Part shown: in pieces, positions 13,949 through 24,671 of the stretch
Layout: each line of letters begins with the position of its first letter
Position numbering within the stretch: the first letter of the stretch is position 1
DNA from: Gymnorhina tibicen
Lineage: Eukaryota; Chordata; Aves; Passeriformes; Artamidae
Assembly: GCA_013399875.1 (NCBI GenBank)
Contig: VXAZ01002109.1
Coordinates: 1,795,901-1,859,900, forward strand
DNA: 64,000 nucleotides
Direction: 5' to 3'
Translations under genes and position numbers: made by a program
The notes under the pieces: model-generated
The model's input: only the letters and a program-made list of their open reading frames with translations
What the model was told of the DNA's origin: nothing
Database searches by the model: none

Positions 13949-14619
13949 TGCTGGGGGAGGACTTCTGAGTCCTTGCCTGGATTCTTGTTAATTAATGGAC
14001 ATTCAGCCTTCTCTGCTCTCAGATAGTTTATTAAGTCTTATCAGAAAAGTTAGAAGTACAGCAGAGGGACGTGCACGCTAAGGAAAATGCGCAGAATGCC
14101 GCCGAAATCAAGATAACACGGCGTTTTTAAAGCTAAACAATCCAATCAGTGTTTGAAAAGACAGGTATTTTTACTTTTCTACCAATATTCAACAAGTGTT
14201 TTTAAAACGTCCACAGGAACTGCGGAATTTTCTATCCAATCACTTTAAGCAATTTTGCCGCATTAAATGGAGTAGCATGAAGAACAAGAAGGAGGTTATA
14301 AAACAACAACAATCCTCCATTTTGGAGTTTTTTGCTTTTTACCTATTTGCTACTTTAACAAACCCAACACCTTTATATTTTCACCCTGTGCTACCTTACA
14401 CAATATTCTATCACCTAGTTCACACCGCAGTGCGTTCAAGTTCTTCCCAGAGAGTTGGCAGCTTTCTCCATGGACGAAGGTCAAAAACCGTGCTGTCCAG
14501 GGGGGTAAAACTCCTTAAAACAGGCAGGGAAATATTCCCCGCACTCTGGACTCCCACAGATAGCCTTTAAACCGTGGAAACAAATGGAAAAAAGGTTTTG
14601 CCATCGCAAAAAACCTGCA
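13949..14619 (-). mobile_element. Solo LTR of an endogenous retrovirus
   Basis: This block is richer in GC and CpG than its flanks and has the layout of a retroviral LTR read on the minus strand. An AATAAA polyadenylation signal (TTTATT on the plus strand, 14,027-14,032) lies near its 3' end. A TATA-like TTTAAAAA box lies about 95 bases upstream of it on the same strand. The outer edges could be TGCT...TGCA (13,949-14,619) or TGGGGGAG...CTCCCACA (13,952-14,558); both give TG...CA ends. I found no clear target-site duplication for either choice. No gag, pol or env relics flank it, so it looks solo. The class (ERVK-like, from the apparently short R region) is a guess. Confidence 0.65.
14027..14032 (-). 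promoter_or_regulatory. LTR polyadenylation signal AATAAA
   Basis: TTTATT on the plus strand is AATAAA on the minus strand. It sits about 75-80 bases before the minus-strand end of the LTR, the usual place for the R/U5 polyadenylation signal. It fixes the orientation of this LTR. Confidence 0.6.
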
Positions 14620-16253
14620 GTTCTCTAGGTCAGTTTGGAAATATGGCCTTTATGAGACAGTATTGCAAGTGGAGGGGAATGAAGTTTCAAACCCTGCATT
14701 TTGCTGAGAGATGCAGTAGGTAAATTACTGCTCCATTGTTGCATGAAATTATTGAGTTTTGAAATATGTGATAGCACATATAGGGAGGGAATAACAGTTA
14801 GCATAATAGTTTCATTCCAGAAAATGAAAGCCTCAGTTTAACTCTGCCTTTAACTCTCCCCTCTGCTAAATTTGTTTCTCAGCAGTTCATTAAGAACAAT
14901 GAAGGAGAATAAATGTTCCTGTCTTGTTTCATGCCCAGGGTAATTTTAGTGAAGTAAAAGTTTGTGGAAATAACATTTCCCTGTAATTCAAACACCAACA
15001 TGTGTAGACAGAATCTGTCTACTATTTCTGCATTCTAAACTTTAATTTCATGTCATTTTCTATTTTTTATGGGTTTAGATGTTTATTTATGAAACTGTTA
15101 GACATTATTTATTTATTGATAGTGTAACCTAGAGATATTATTGAAATTTCAATTAACAGTCCTTTCTTCAGTGTCTAGCACATCAAAACATTTACACACC
15201 ACTAACATGACTGCAGCAGCCCTGTAAAACAGGAGGTATTTTAGTACGTACCCCAGGAGAGTTCTACTGGAAACTTAGCAGAGCACAGAGAAATCTTCCT
15301 TGCAGCTATCTTAGCTTTGGAAGCATTTTAAATATTTAAAGACACTCTTTATAGCAGTCTTGCCTTTCTCTTGTTACGAAATCCCCATCAGTTTTCTAGA
15401 CAGTAAATCTAAATGTAATTGCCTTTATTCTGTGGTGTGAAACGGAGTTAAACTACTTTCTTTACAGAAAGACTAAATGCTTGCATCTGATAGGACATAG
15501 TTGGATTTTTCTGTTGTAAAGCAGGGCACGTGTGGACCTTTGTCTTTTCCGTTCTTGAGGGCTCCCACGAACTCTGACAGAAGCCAACAGAGGCTCAGCA
15601 AGGCCGTTGCAGTTGCTTTACTGCATAGTTCGACAAGCTGAACTGTATTGATGAAATTTCAAGAGGGTCACCACAGAGAATGAAAATCATGCAGTAAGTC
15701 ATTGCATGAGAGGTCCATTGCTGAGTCTGGCAGAGATCAAAACAAGTTTCTTACTTCTTTCATAACATTAATCAATAGGAACATGTGCTAGGAGGATGAG
15801 CTGCTTGTTTTTTTAAAATTTAAAAGAACGGACTAGTGCAAGTCCTAGCAGAAAGAACCTGGTGCAATTGGATGGCAAATAGAGCATTGTCAGATATAAA
15901 AGATGTCTGAGAGGTTGCTGGACTTTGAATAAAGAGATATAGTCAGTATATGGAAATACCTGGGTCCAAACTGGCTTTTTTGTGGTTTGGAATAAATATA
16001 GACAATACCTTCTAAACAGCAGCAAATCTGTTTCTGGCACTATGTTCTAGCACCTAATTACTTACTCGAGCACCTAAGTACTGACTGAATGTTTATTCAG
16101 CACAGATGAGAAGGTTTTCTTTATCTTTATGGAAGCAGAGCACCTTACTTTACATTTGGTTGTATTTCAAAGAATGTTGAAGCGTTCCTGCCCTCTTGGT
16201 AGAGAAATGGAGACCACCATCTTAAGGTGTCTCAAGCTGCTCATGCAAAAAAA
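14620..16253. other. Unique sequence, no gene seen
   Basis: AT-rich DNA without a recognisable exon, RNA gene or repeat. A minus-strand frame of 75 codons at 15,813-16,040 has no motif and is probably chance. Confidence 0.55.
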
Positions 16254-16291
16254 ATGACTCACTTCATACCAAATTTTTAAAAGTGAGTCAT
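16254..16291. repeat. Perfect 11-bp inverted repeat with two AP-1-type sites
   Basis: Arms ATGACTCACTT (16,254-16,264) and AAGTGAGTCAT (16,281-16,291) are exact reverse complements separated by 16 AT-rich bases. Each arm contains the consensus AP-1 (Fos/Jun) heptamer: TGACTCA at 16,255-16,261 and TGAGTCA at 16,284-16,290. The arms are visible in the sequence. A role as a paired enhancer element is only an inference from the motif and could be coincidence. Confidence 0.6.
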
Positions 16292-18649
16292 GGTTTTATT
16301 TATAAGGAGTAGGTAGGAGGATATGAGAACTCCTCAAGTCCCCTTAGGCTTTAGGAAACGTACAGTGAAAACAACTTTTAGTTGTCTGATCCGGGCAAAT
16401 ACTGTCACTGTCCATTTTTCCTGGTACCTCAATAAACTTCCATTCTTACTTCATGGTGTGTTAATTTGGAGAAAAAGGAGGTAAAGAAGGGAAACTATTA
16501 AGTAGTAAAGCAGGAAAAGAAACATTTTGCAATGACTCTGTACCCCTTTTTCAGACTGTCTTAGAAACAGATTCAGCTCTGATGAGGAGCTGAATTCCAA
16601 GCCATCTGTGAATCCTCAAACTTGTACACCCACAGTGGAAAATGGGTATAATTTGTTTCTATAGCTGCTTATGGGATCTGCCAAACTTTTTTTTCCTCTT
16701 TTGGTTACTTCTCTTTTCCATCTACATCCGTCTTCATCCTTATTTTCTCTGAATTTCTGACCAGTAAGAAGAGGATAAAAGTACCATCTGTTCTTGAAAA
16801 GCTCTAAGTTTGGCTTCTTCTGCTGTTAATCAGCAGCAAATCAGACTAAAGCACAACAACTGGTATTCCTCAACTACAACGTATGTTACAGCAAATATGA
16901 GCAAAAATTAATGAATTGGTGTTTAGTTACTAAACTAAAGTAACTGAAGTAAGTATGGCATGGCTACTGTGGGATTGTTGTTTAATTACTTCACAAATAT
17001 ATTGACCAATCCAGATTTTTTCCTCCTGAGGACATTGCTATCTATAATCAAACTATATCTGAATATTTTTCATTCTCTTTGGCATTTCATTTGCAGCATT
17101 TAGTTAGATATAATCTATAATCCAAATAACTTTTCCTCCAACAGTATCATTAAATATTATTTTAAAGCAACTAGAAATCATGGTAAAAGCTGTGAAGATT
17201 TTTTCTTTCTATTTGTGTCTATTGGATGAACTGGTCTAAAGTCATATATAAGAGAATTCACACTTCTTGTAAAAGATACGTTTCACTTTAAGACAATATT
17301 GCTTTTAAAACTCCACCTGGCAATTACACCAATAAATACGTTAATGAGTTTTTCTTTTAAAGCATTGGAAGTTCATAAGTCATTAGTGATCATGAGTCCT
17401 TAGGTGCAAATGAGTCAAAATAATTCAATGGTGTGCATGGCTTCATGAAGAAATGTGATGAAAACTGCTGTTTGAATCTGAGTAGTGTGCTGAGTTTTGT
17501 GCTTGACATTTGAAGACTGAAAATGCATGTATATGGAATACAGTTTCCTCCCCTTATGAAAATAGAGGAGTAAATCTTAGCAGTGTTTTGTCATGACTCA
17601 ATCTTAATTTCGATCCTCTGTTTTTATTGCTACAGCATATCCAATCTTTTTCAAACCAATACAAATAAAAGCATCACAGTCACTTTCTAGTTTCTGATGT
17701 TATGACAAACTGCAGAGAAGGCCCATTATTCTGTCTCCTTTCAGTGAGCAGTAGATGAAGGAGGAATTTCACCCTAAGTGTTTTTTTCACTGGAATCTCC
17801 AGATGGTCTGGTGTTACTGTGCTGCATCCGACGCACTGACAAATAGGCTGTCAGTGAAGATTTTTCCTGTAATGTACACTGTGAAACAGAGCCATCTATT
17901 TGTTGATATACATTGTTTGAAGTGTGTGCAGTTTGCCGTGAGACATCATGGGAAGGTGACACGTCTTTGCCTCTGTATGATTGCAACACTTGATTGAAAT
18001 AAAACTGGTGTGGTTGTTCTGAGATGTCAAATGAAGTAATGTGCCAGTAAAGTAGCTATGCAGAACTAAGCCAAAAGTATTTTTAATCTTTACAGGGTGT
18101 TATTGGCTCTGTGTAGGCCCTCAATATTTTCTTATGTGAGTGGTCTTACTGGATATAATTAGCTAAACCCACCAAAGTTTGGTCACCTACCATTAACTAA
18201 AAGAATAGAAATAGGGATCCTCATACTCAGTTCCTCATGGGATTGAAGGCTACTGCAACAGTTGTGATTTGGCTGCCTAAGTAAACTGGAGGAATTAGAG
18301 TCTTAACCTGGTATCTGTTTCCCCTACTTGGCTGTATCCCTTGGTAGATCTTCACCTGAAGTAGTTTAATTTTCCTCACATTACTACTGCTGTGGATTTT
18401 GATCACAGAAGTTTTCATGTTGTTGACTATGCTGCATGTTGATAACTAGTTAGTTTCAACCAATCTCTTACTTTTTCTTGGCTTTGCTGTCTTAAAGTGA
18501 ATCCTAGTTCAATGTGATCAGTATGGGGCTACATTTAATCTTACAGAGTTACATTTACTGGCAGATAGTTTGGTTCTCAAACTACTTAATTCATAATCTG
18601 TTGCATGTCTTTGGTTCACTGCAGAAGAATATCATTTACCAGGAACAGG
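16292..18649. other. AT-rich unique sequence, no gene seen
   Basis: No exon, RNA gene or transposon is recognised. Overlapping frames on both strands at 17,755-17,997 are short and without motif. The boundary with the CR1 copy that follows is approximate. Confidence 0.55.
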
Positions 18650-19772
18650 TGTACACTGGTCTCCCACAGCATCCTTCTCTAAATTGGAGAGAAATGGAAT
18701 TGATGAGTGGACTGTTGGATAAAAATGAGTGGTTGGATGGTTGTGTCCAGAGGGTAGTGGTGGACAGATCAGAGTCCTGATGGATATCAGTGACAAGTGG
18801 TGTCCATCAAGGGTCCGTATTGGAACCTCTGTTATTCAATATCTTCAGCAATAAAACAGACGAAGGGGTCAAGTGCATCCTTAGTAAACTTACAGATGAT
18901 ACCAAGCTGAGTGGTGTGTTTGCCACATCTGAAGGACAGGATGCCATCCAGAGGGACTTGAAAAAGCTTGAGAAGTGGGCCCATGGGAATCTTGTGATTC
19001 CCATGTACAAGGCCAAGTACAAGGCGCTTCACCTGGGTTGGGACAATCCCCAATATCAACACAGGCTGGGGGATGAACAGATTAAGAGCAGCCCTGGCAA
19101 GAAGGACTTGGGGGTGCTGGTAGATGAGAGGCTGGACATGAGCTGGCGATGTGTGCTGGGAGCCCAGAAAGCCAATGGTATCTTGAGCTGCATCCAAGGC
19201 AGAAAAACCAGCAGGTCAAGAAAAGTGATTCTGGCCCTCTACTTCCCTCTCATGAGACCCCACCTGTAGTACTTCATCCAGCTCTGGGATCCTCAGCACA
19301 GGATGGACATTGAGCTGTTGGAGTGAGTCCAGAGTAGGGTTCACCAAGATGATTAGAGGGATGGAGCACCTCTCATATAGGAAAAGGCCGAGAGAACTGA
19401 GTTTGCCAATCCTGGAAAAGAGAAGGTGCTGGGGTGACCTAATTGCAAACTTTTAGTACCTGAAGACAGCCTACAAGAAACACAGATGGACTTTTTACAA
19501 GACAGCGTAGTGAGACGACTAGTGGGAATGGTTTCAAACTGGAAGAGAGTAGGTTTGGGTTGCATATTAGGAAGAAATTCTTGACTGTGACGGTGATGAG
19601 ACACAGGCTGGAACAGGTTGCCCAGAGAAGCTGTGGACTCAACAATACTAGAAGTGTTTAAGGCCAGCTTGGAGTGAACTCTGAGCAACCTGGTCTAATG
19701 TAAGGTGTACCTGCCCATGTCAGGGGGTTAGAACTAGATGATCTTCAAGGTCAACTCAAACCATTCTGTGAC
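18650..19772 (+). mobile_element. CR1 LINE, 5'-truncated, with RT relic
   Basis: This is the longest transposon copy in the window, about 1.1 kb, covering the second half of CR1 ORF2 through to the 3' end. The plus-strand translation shows reverse-transcriptase landmarks in order: SGVHQGSVL (normally SGVPQGSVLGP), the catalytic box LTDDTKLSG with both aspartates kept (codons at 18,895-18,900; usually FADDTKL), DLGVLVDERLDMS, and ANGILSCIQ...FPLMRPHL. It ends with 'aactagatgatcttcaaggt' and the tail ATTCTGTGA at 19,763-19,771. The frame is broken by TGA at 18,778-18,780, TAG at 19,267-19,269 and TGA near 19,324, and the 5' part and endonuclease are missing. It is dead. Confidence 0.95.
18790..19269 (+). 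pseudogene. CR1 reverse-transcriptase fragment, inactive
   Basis: This is the longest open frame in the window (159 codons) and the middle of the CR1 ORF2 reverse transcriptase. The DD catalytic pair lies near residues 36-37. The same frame continues upstream past the TGA at 18,778-18,780 (residues ...EWLDGCVQRVVVD are the matching preceding block) and downstream past the stop at 19,267-19,269, where the usual glutamate codon has become TAG. With no amino-terminal endonuclease and several stops it cannot give a working enzyme. Confidence 0.9.
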
Positions 19773-22700
19773 TTATTTTTGTGTTTGTTTTATGGTATTC
19801 TTCCAGAAAGATGTGTTCTTTGAAGAGGCAACATAAAAGATACTAGTCAAAGCAGTCTGTCACTACACACAGCAAAAAAGGAGCTAAATACTGCCACTAC
19901 CTATGAAAAGCTTCCCATCAAATAATTCTATTACTTCATTTCACTCATTATACAAGTGTATGTCCTGATTTCTACCTGTAGCTTTTAATTACGCTTGAAC
20001 TGATTGAGTAGTTCCGGAAGTTAGGAGTTGATTGTCCTGAACAGTTTTGGGGAAAAATTTGTAGTTTCTCACTTTGGTTTATAAAGATGAGAATCTATGT
20101 ATTTATCTGCTTAGATTTATTTTAATGTTCTACATTTTATTTGGAAATCAAGATCCATAAATAAGTAACTTATGAGACTCTATGCATAAACTGAACTGCT
20201 GAATGTTCATTGCAGCATTTAATAAGACTTCAGAGTATCAATGGTTTTGACATCACTTTTGGCTTTCTTGTTTTCCCCTTGACCCAGTCTGCTTAATTAA
20301 TAATTAATTACTGCAGACAGATTCTGCTACAATTTGGTGTTCAATGGTATGGATACCAGCCACAGTGAATGCAACACAGAGGGAAAATTAAATAACTTAG
20401 TGAGGCTTATTGTGCTCTACCCTACAGAAACAATCAAATCAGCAAGTACTCTGAGTACACAAAACAGGCAGTTTCACTTCTGAAAAACAGACAAGGAGAT
20501 GAGTGGGAATGAGGTGGGCAAATCTAGTTTGCTTATAAATAGTGTTTGTATTCCTGTGTTAGTATAGAATTACCTTAGAAAAATAGAAAGTTACCAGCAG
20601 GACTGACAGCAGGTGACTTTCAGAGCCAAATGCCAGTTGTTGACTGAGCAATCTGAAATATTGCAGACTAGTAATTTATTCAGATTGGCTGAGTTTATAT
20701 CGGTTCGGTACATTTAATTTTTTTTAAAAAGCCGCAATCATAAATATGCTGATCCTATAAACATTACGGGATGTAGGGAGGTGTCTGTGCTAGAGAGGAA
20801 TATTTTGCTACCTTTGTAAAATTCCAAAAATTCTAGTTTGCATATGCTCAGTGGCAATTTTTGGACTCCAGCTAGCTGATATCTCCTGGAATACTGGCCT
20901 AAGAATCTGAAATAATGTGCATAATCTGCCCTGTGATTTCAGCAATACTTTGCTCAGACAAAGCAGCATTGAACACATCTCTAAAGGCTAAAGTATTTTG
21001 AAAAATTAGGTGTTAGGTATCTTGAGTTTGTTAACCAGTGTTGAAAGAAGTCTTTTACTTTGATACATCTCTTTTGTCTGGATGGATGTTCACTAAAATC
21101 TAACCCCATTGAATAGATGCAAAGGAAAATGAGCCAGTCTTTTCAAACACTGTGCTGTACAGATAATCACTCTAAAATCCTCCTAGGAAAGAATAATTTT
21201 GCCTTCAAATTAGGTACAAAAAATATGCAATAAATAAGTCCCTAGATTAAGCAACTTCAAAAAAGAAAGTACTGCACAGTCATTTAATGAGCATCACGTA
21301 TAACAGAGTCTGTATTGGAGAAAATATTTTACACAACCATAATGTACACGTACAAGAGATCATTTTTCACGTTGCTCTTTCCTGGCTCTATGGGGCCATT
21401 ATTTTAACTTTAATAAAACTTAGCATGTTTTTCAGGTCAGCAATATATTGTCAAGTATAGCCGTTAAGATCATATTGTCTCTTCAAATTTAATAAAATAC
21501 ATGGTATTGCCTTGAAAATAGATTGCAAATTGTATAGACAAAAGTATGTGAACATGCACAACAACAGATTTTAAACAGATTTGGAAAAGTTTAGATATTG
21601 TAAGTTATTTTGTTATATATTTTAAAAGCATTATTGTATTTCTGCCTCAATTCTCCTTTGATTAGCTATCCAAGAGAATATAATGTAGATTAATTATAAA
21701 TTGTTAACTATATATTATTCCTCTATATTAATGATAGATTATTCCATACTTACTTATGTTGTATTTTTAAAATGTGAGTATCTGAATGACCCATACTTGA
21801 TTTTAGCCAAGACTGGAATATGGGATCAATGATTCATTATGGTAATTTCTGGATTACAACAAAATATATGCGAGGAAAGATGAAAATCACCTTTCCTTGA
21901 AAATGATCTGTTTGTGTATTATTTTCCTCAGACTTAATGAAGAAAAGTCTCATGAAAAGTGCAGATTTTCCAAGCAACAAAATTTCTCAAGGACTTCCAC
22001 CATTTTTCTTTAAGTGTTTTGTTTGCGTACCTCTGTAAAAAACAAATATCTTTACAAAGTGTAAAAATGCACCTAGGAGCATCAGTCCTGTTTTTGCTAA
22101 CATTTCATCATCTGATTATGCAGTATGTACTGCAACTTTAATGTTTGCTTTCTAATCCACTATAGCTATTTATGCGGGAAGTGAAATACTGGAACATTAA
22201 GAAATGAGGAAAAGACATGATACCAGGGGAGCTTAGAAAGCAACAAAAAATGAATTCTGGCAAAAAAGTAATAATCATATTGTTAAAATAGGTCATTTCT
22301 TTTCATCTGTCATTACTCTGAGAAAGAGATTAATTCAGTGTTCAGAACATCAGCCAAAGTGTTCACATCCACAGAGGACATGAAAGGAAAATGAATTTAT
22401 AATTACCTGTATCGTATGTAGGAACATTATGAATAATGAGTCATACAAAATGTGTATGGACTGGGAATGTGCATATATATCCAGATGAATTTCAACTCAT
22501 AATCTAAGTACCTGTCTGTCTGGATTACTATAGTTGAAAAATTATGTAAAATATTCTTTCTGACAGATTAGCATCATAAGGAGCTAATTGTACTTCAATG
22601 TTACCTTCTAGAAACAAAATGATGCCTGAATTTGACAAAGCCCTCTAACAATTGCTTCAATGACTTGAAGATAGGGCAGATGGCTTCACTCCTCTAAGGG

Positions 22701-22955
22701 TAAATTTTAAACTGTTATTATGTATTTTGCATGCTAGCCAAATGGAGAGCTATGATTTGCAGTCATTAATAAATTCAGACTGTTTTGAAATTTCCTGAAA
22801 TAAAATCTCAGATTTGTTTATTGGTTTTGCTCTTTGTTTCTTGTCAAACTCTTAGAACAGGAGGAACTGTCCAATCTCAAAGAGTTACTTGTGAGAAGCT
22901 ATTTATGTCGTTTACTTCAGGCAGAGCAGGTGCCCTGAATTTCTAGGTGCAGTCA
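19773..22955. other. AT-rich unique sequence, no gene seen
   Basis: Strongly AT-rich, with small palindromic AT stretches such as the one near 20,294-20,312. Long parts (for example 21,300-22,200) are almost free of open frames. I recognise no exon, RNA gene or transposon. Confidence 0.55.
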
Positions 22956-22979
22956 CTGAAGAAAGGTGACTTTCTTCAG
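22956..22979. repeat. Perfect 10-bp hairpin with GTGA loop
   Basis: Arms CTGAAGAAAG (22,956-22,965) and CTTTCTTCAG (22,970-22,979) pair perfectly around GTGA, which as RNA would be a stable GNRA-type tetraloop. About 80 bases downstream a second stem is possible (AAGGAGC at 23,061-23,067 with GCTCCTT at 23,084-23,090). No gene is adjacent, and the function, if any, is unknown. Confidence 0.7.
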
Positions 22980-24469
22980 AATGGGGGTTCACAGCATCAC
23001 GTGTGTGTTACAATTACACCGCCTGCTTTGAAGGCATCTGCCACCTTTGGTCGGCTGTACAAGGAGCTTGCTACTTAAATACGGCTCCTTAACTGCGTGC
23101 TTACATGTAGGTGGGGTGGGATGGATCTAGGTTTGGCCCTTATAAAATTCTCCCTCTTTTCTACACATTTCGACTTTCAGAGTTCTCTTTGTCCTTTGCT
23201 TTTTTTTTTTTTTTGGCTTGTGTCATCATTTTGCTCTCTCCCTGCCCTCCTAGCGTGTAGCATTTCCTTCCCTACAGTTTGGAGGTAAGGTTACAAGACA
23301 GACTAAGTGATCAAGCTGATTTTGTAACCAGGTTTTTAAATAGCAGTATCTGGCTGTACTAGGATCTTACTCTCCTTAAGTTTGTTTTCCCACCATTTGT
23401 GTTTAGCTGCTCTCGCTTCCTACGCAGTAGTATCAGTCTTCTGAGTATTCCCATGATTTTAAGCTAAAGAGCCATGAAAAGAAAAGTAAGGGGGGTTTTG
23501 AATCTGTCCTGCCTGTTTAGAAATTTTAATCTTAGTATATGGAAAGAATCTGTAGGGAAAAACTTTAATACTAATACTAATACTAAACACTAATAATCAA
23601 ACCGAAGCTCCTTTCATTGTAGGTTCTTAGAATATTAACAGACAAGCATAAAGGTGATTTTTTTAGTTTGAAATTTTTGGACTGTGCTTTTTGAAGAGAC
23701 CTGGTCTTTGAATTTTGTAGATGCTATTATTCAATGTGGCTTTTTGGTAGCTGCCGGCTGTGTTTCCGTGCATTCTGTGGGGTACTTCTCCTACTTCCAG
23801 TGTACTGGCACTTGTACACCAATGCACAAATCACTGTCAGTCAGGAGAAATTCATTCAGACAAAAGGAGAACTTATTCTCTGATTTTATAGTGCACAGTT
23901 CACATGAGAAGATCAACATTCATATAATTAATACCCTCTGCCCCACTCCCAAGTCATACCATTTTAATGTACTTTAGATCCATCAAATGATTTTTCATGA
24001 ATTGTCAGGTAAGAGAATGCATATTAAATTGAGCAAGAATGAATGGATTTAGGGTTTAGGGTGGAAAGGCTGATGGACTTGGCAAGGAATTTACTTAGGT
24101 AAAGTCAGGTGGGTTGCCAGTAAGCAGAAACAGATTTTATTTTTTGGCAGGAAAGCTCTTATGCTCAGGGAATATCATATGTCTTGTTGACTGAGGTGGA
24201 AAATTTTGGAGAGATCCTCTTGTAAAATTTCTGGAATTATATCACAGCCTTTGTCAAGATGTAAATAATTTAGTATTGCAAAGTCATCTGGAGAACAGTC
24301 AGGAAAAGAGAGCAGGGATTTTTTGACATTGATGCTTCTCTTATATTCAGAAAAAACTAGTTTCTTGATCCCTTTTATATAAGCACAGGGATTGTGCCAG
24401 CCAATGAGATGCTGGTTTTAATCCATAAAACAAAATGCCATGCAAGTTAAAAAGAAGTCTGAGTCCCTA
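22980..24469. other. Unique sequence with a T15 run and a TAATAC repeat
   Basis: Contains a run of 15 T (23,200-23,214) and a short hexanucleotide repeat of about three TAATAC/TACTAA units (23,567-23,587). A plus-strand frame of 97 codons (23,684-23,977) shows no motif. I identify no exon or transposon. Confidence 0.55.
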
Positions 24470-24475
24470 TAAAAC

Positions 24476-24671
24476 AAAACAAAGCAAAACAAAACAAAAA
24501 ATGAAACAAAAAGGAGAAAATTTAAAAAAAGAAACAAAAGAAAAAAACAAAAAGAAAGTGAAAAAGAAAAAGAAAAAGAAAAAGAGAAAAAAAGAAAGAA
24601 AAGAAAGAAAAAGAGAAAGAAAGAGAAAGAGAAAGAAAAAGAGAAAGAGAAAGAGAAAGAAGAAGAAAAAA
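24476..24671. repeat. A-rich then homopurine low-complexity tract
   Basis: An A/C-rich stretch of AAAAC-type units (about 24,476-24,550) passes into a pure A/G run from 24,560 to 24,671, 112 bases without a single pyrimidine on the plus strand, built of GAAAA, GAAA and GAGAAA units. The open frames on both strands here (poly-Lys/Arg and poly-Phe/Ser) are artefacts of the repeat. Long homopurine runs can form triplex (H-DNA) structures. Confidence 0.95.

Noticed and set aside
14196..14570. 124-codon plus-strand frame
   Set aside because: It lies inside and antisense to the LTR at 13.95-14.62 kb and has no motif.
24047..24062. Two TTTAGGG units resembling a plant-type telomere repeat
   Set aside because: Only two copies, and vertebrate telomeres use TTAGGG. 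Chance.
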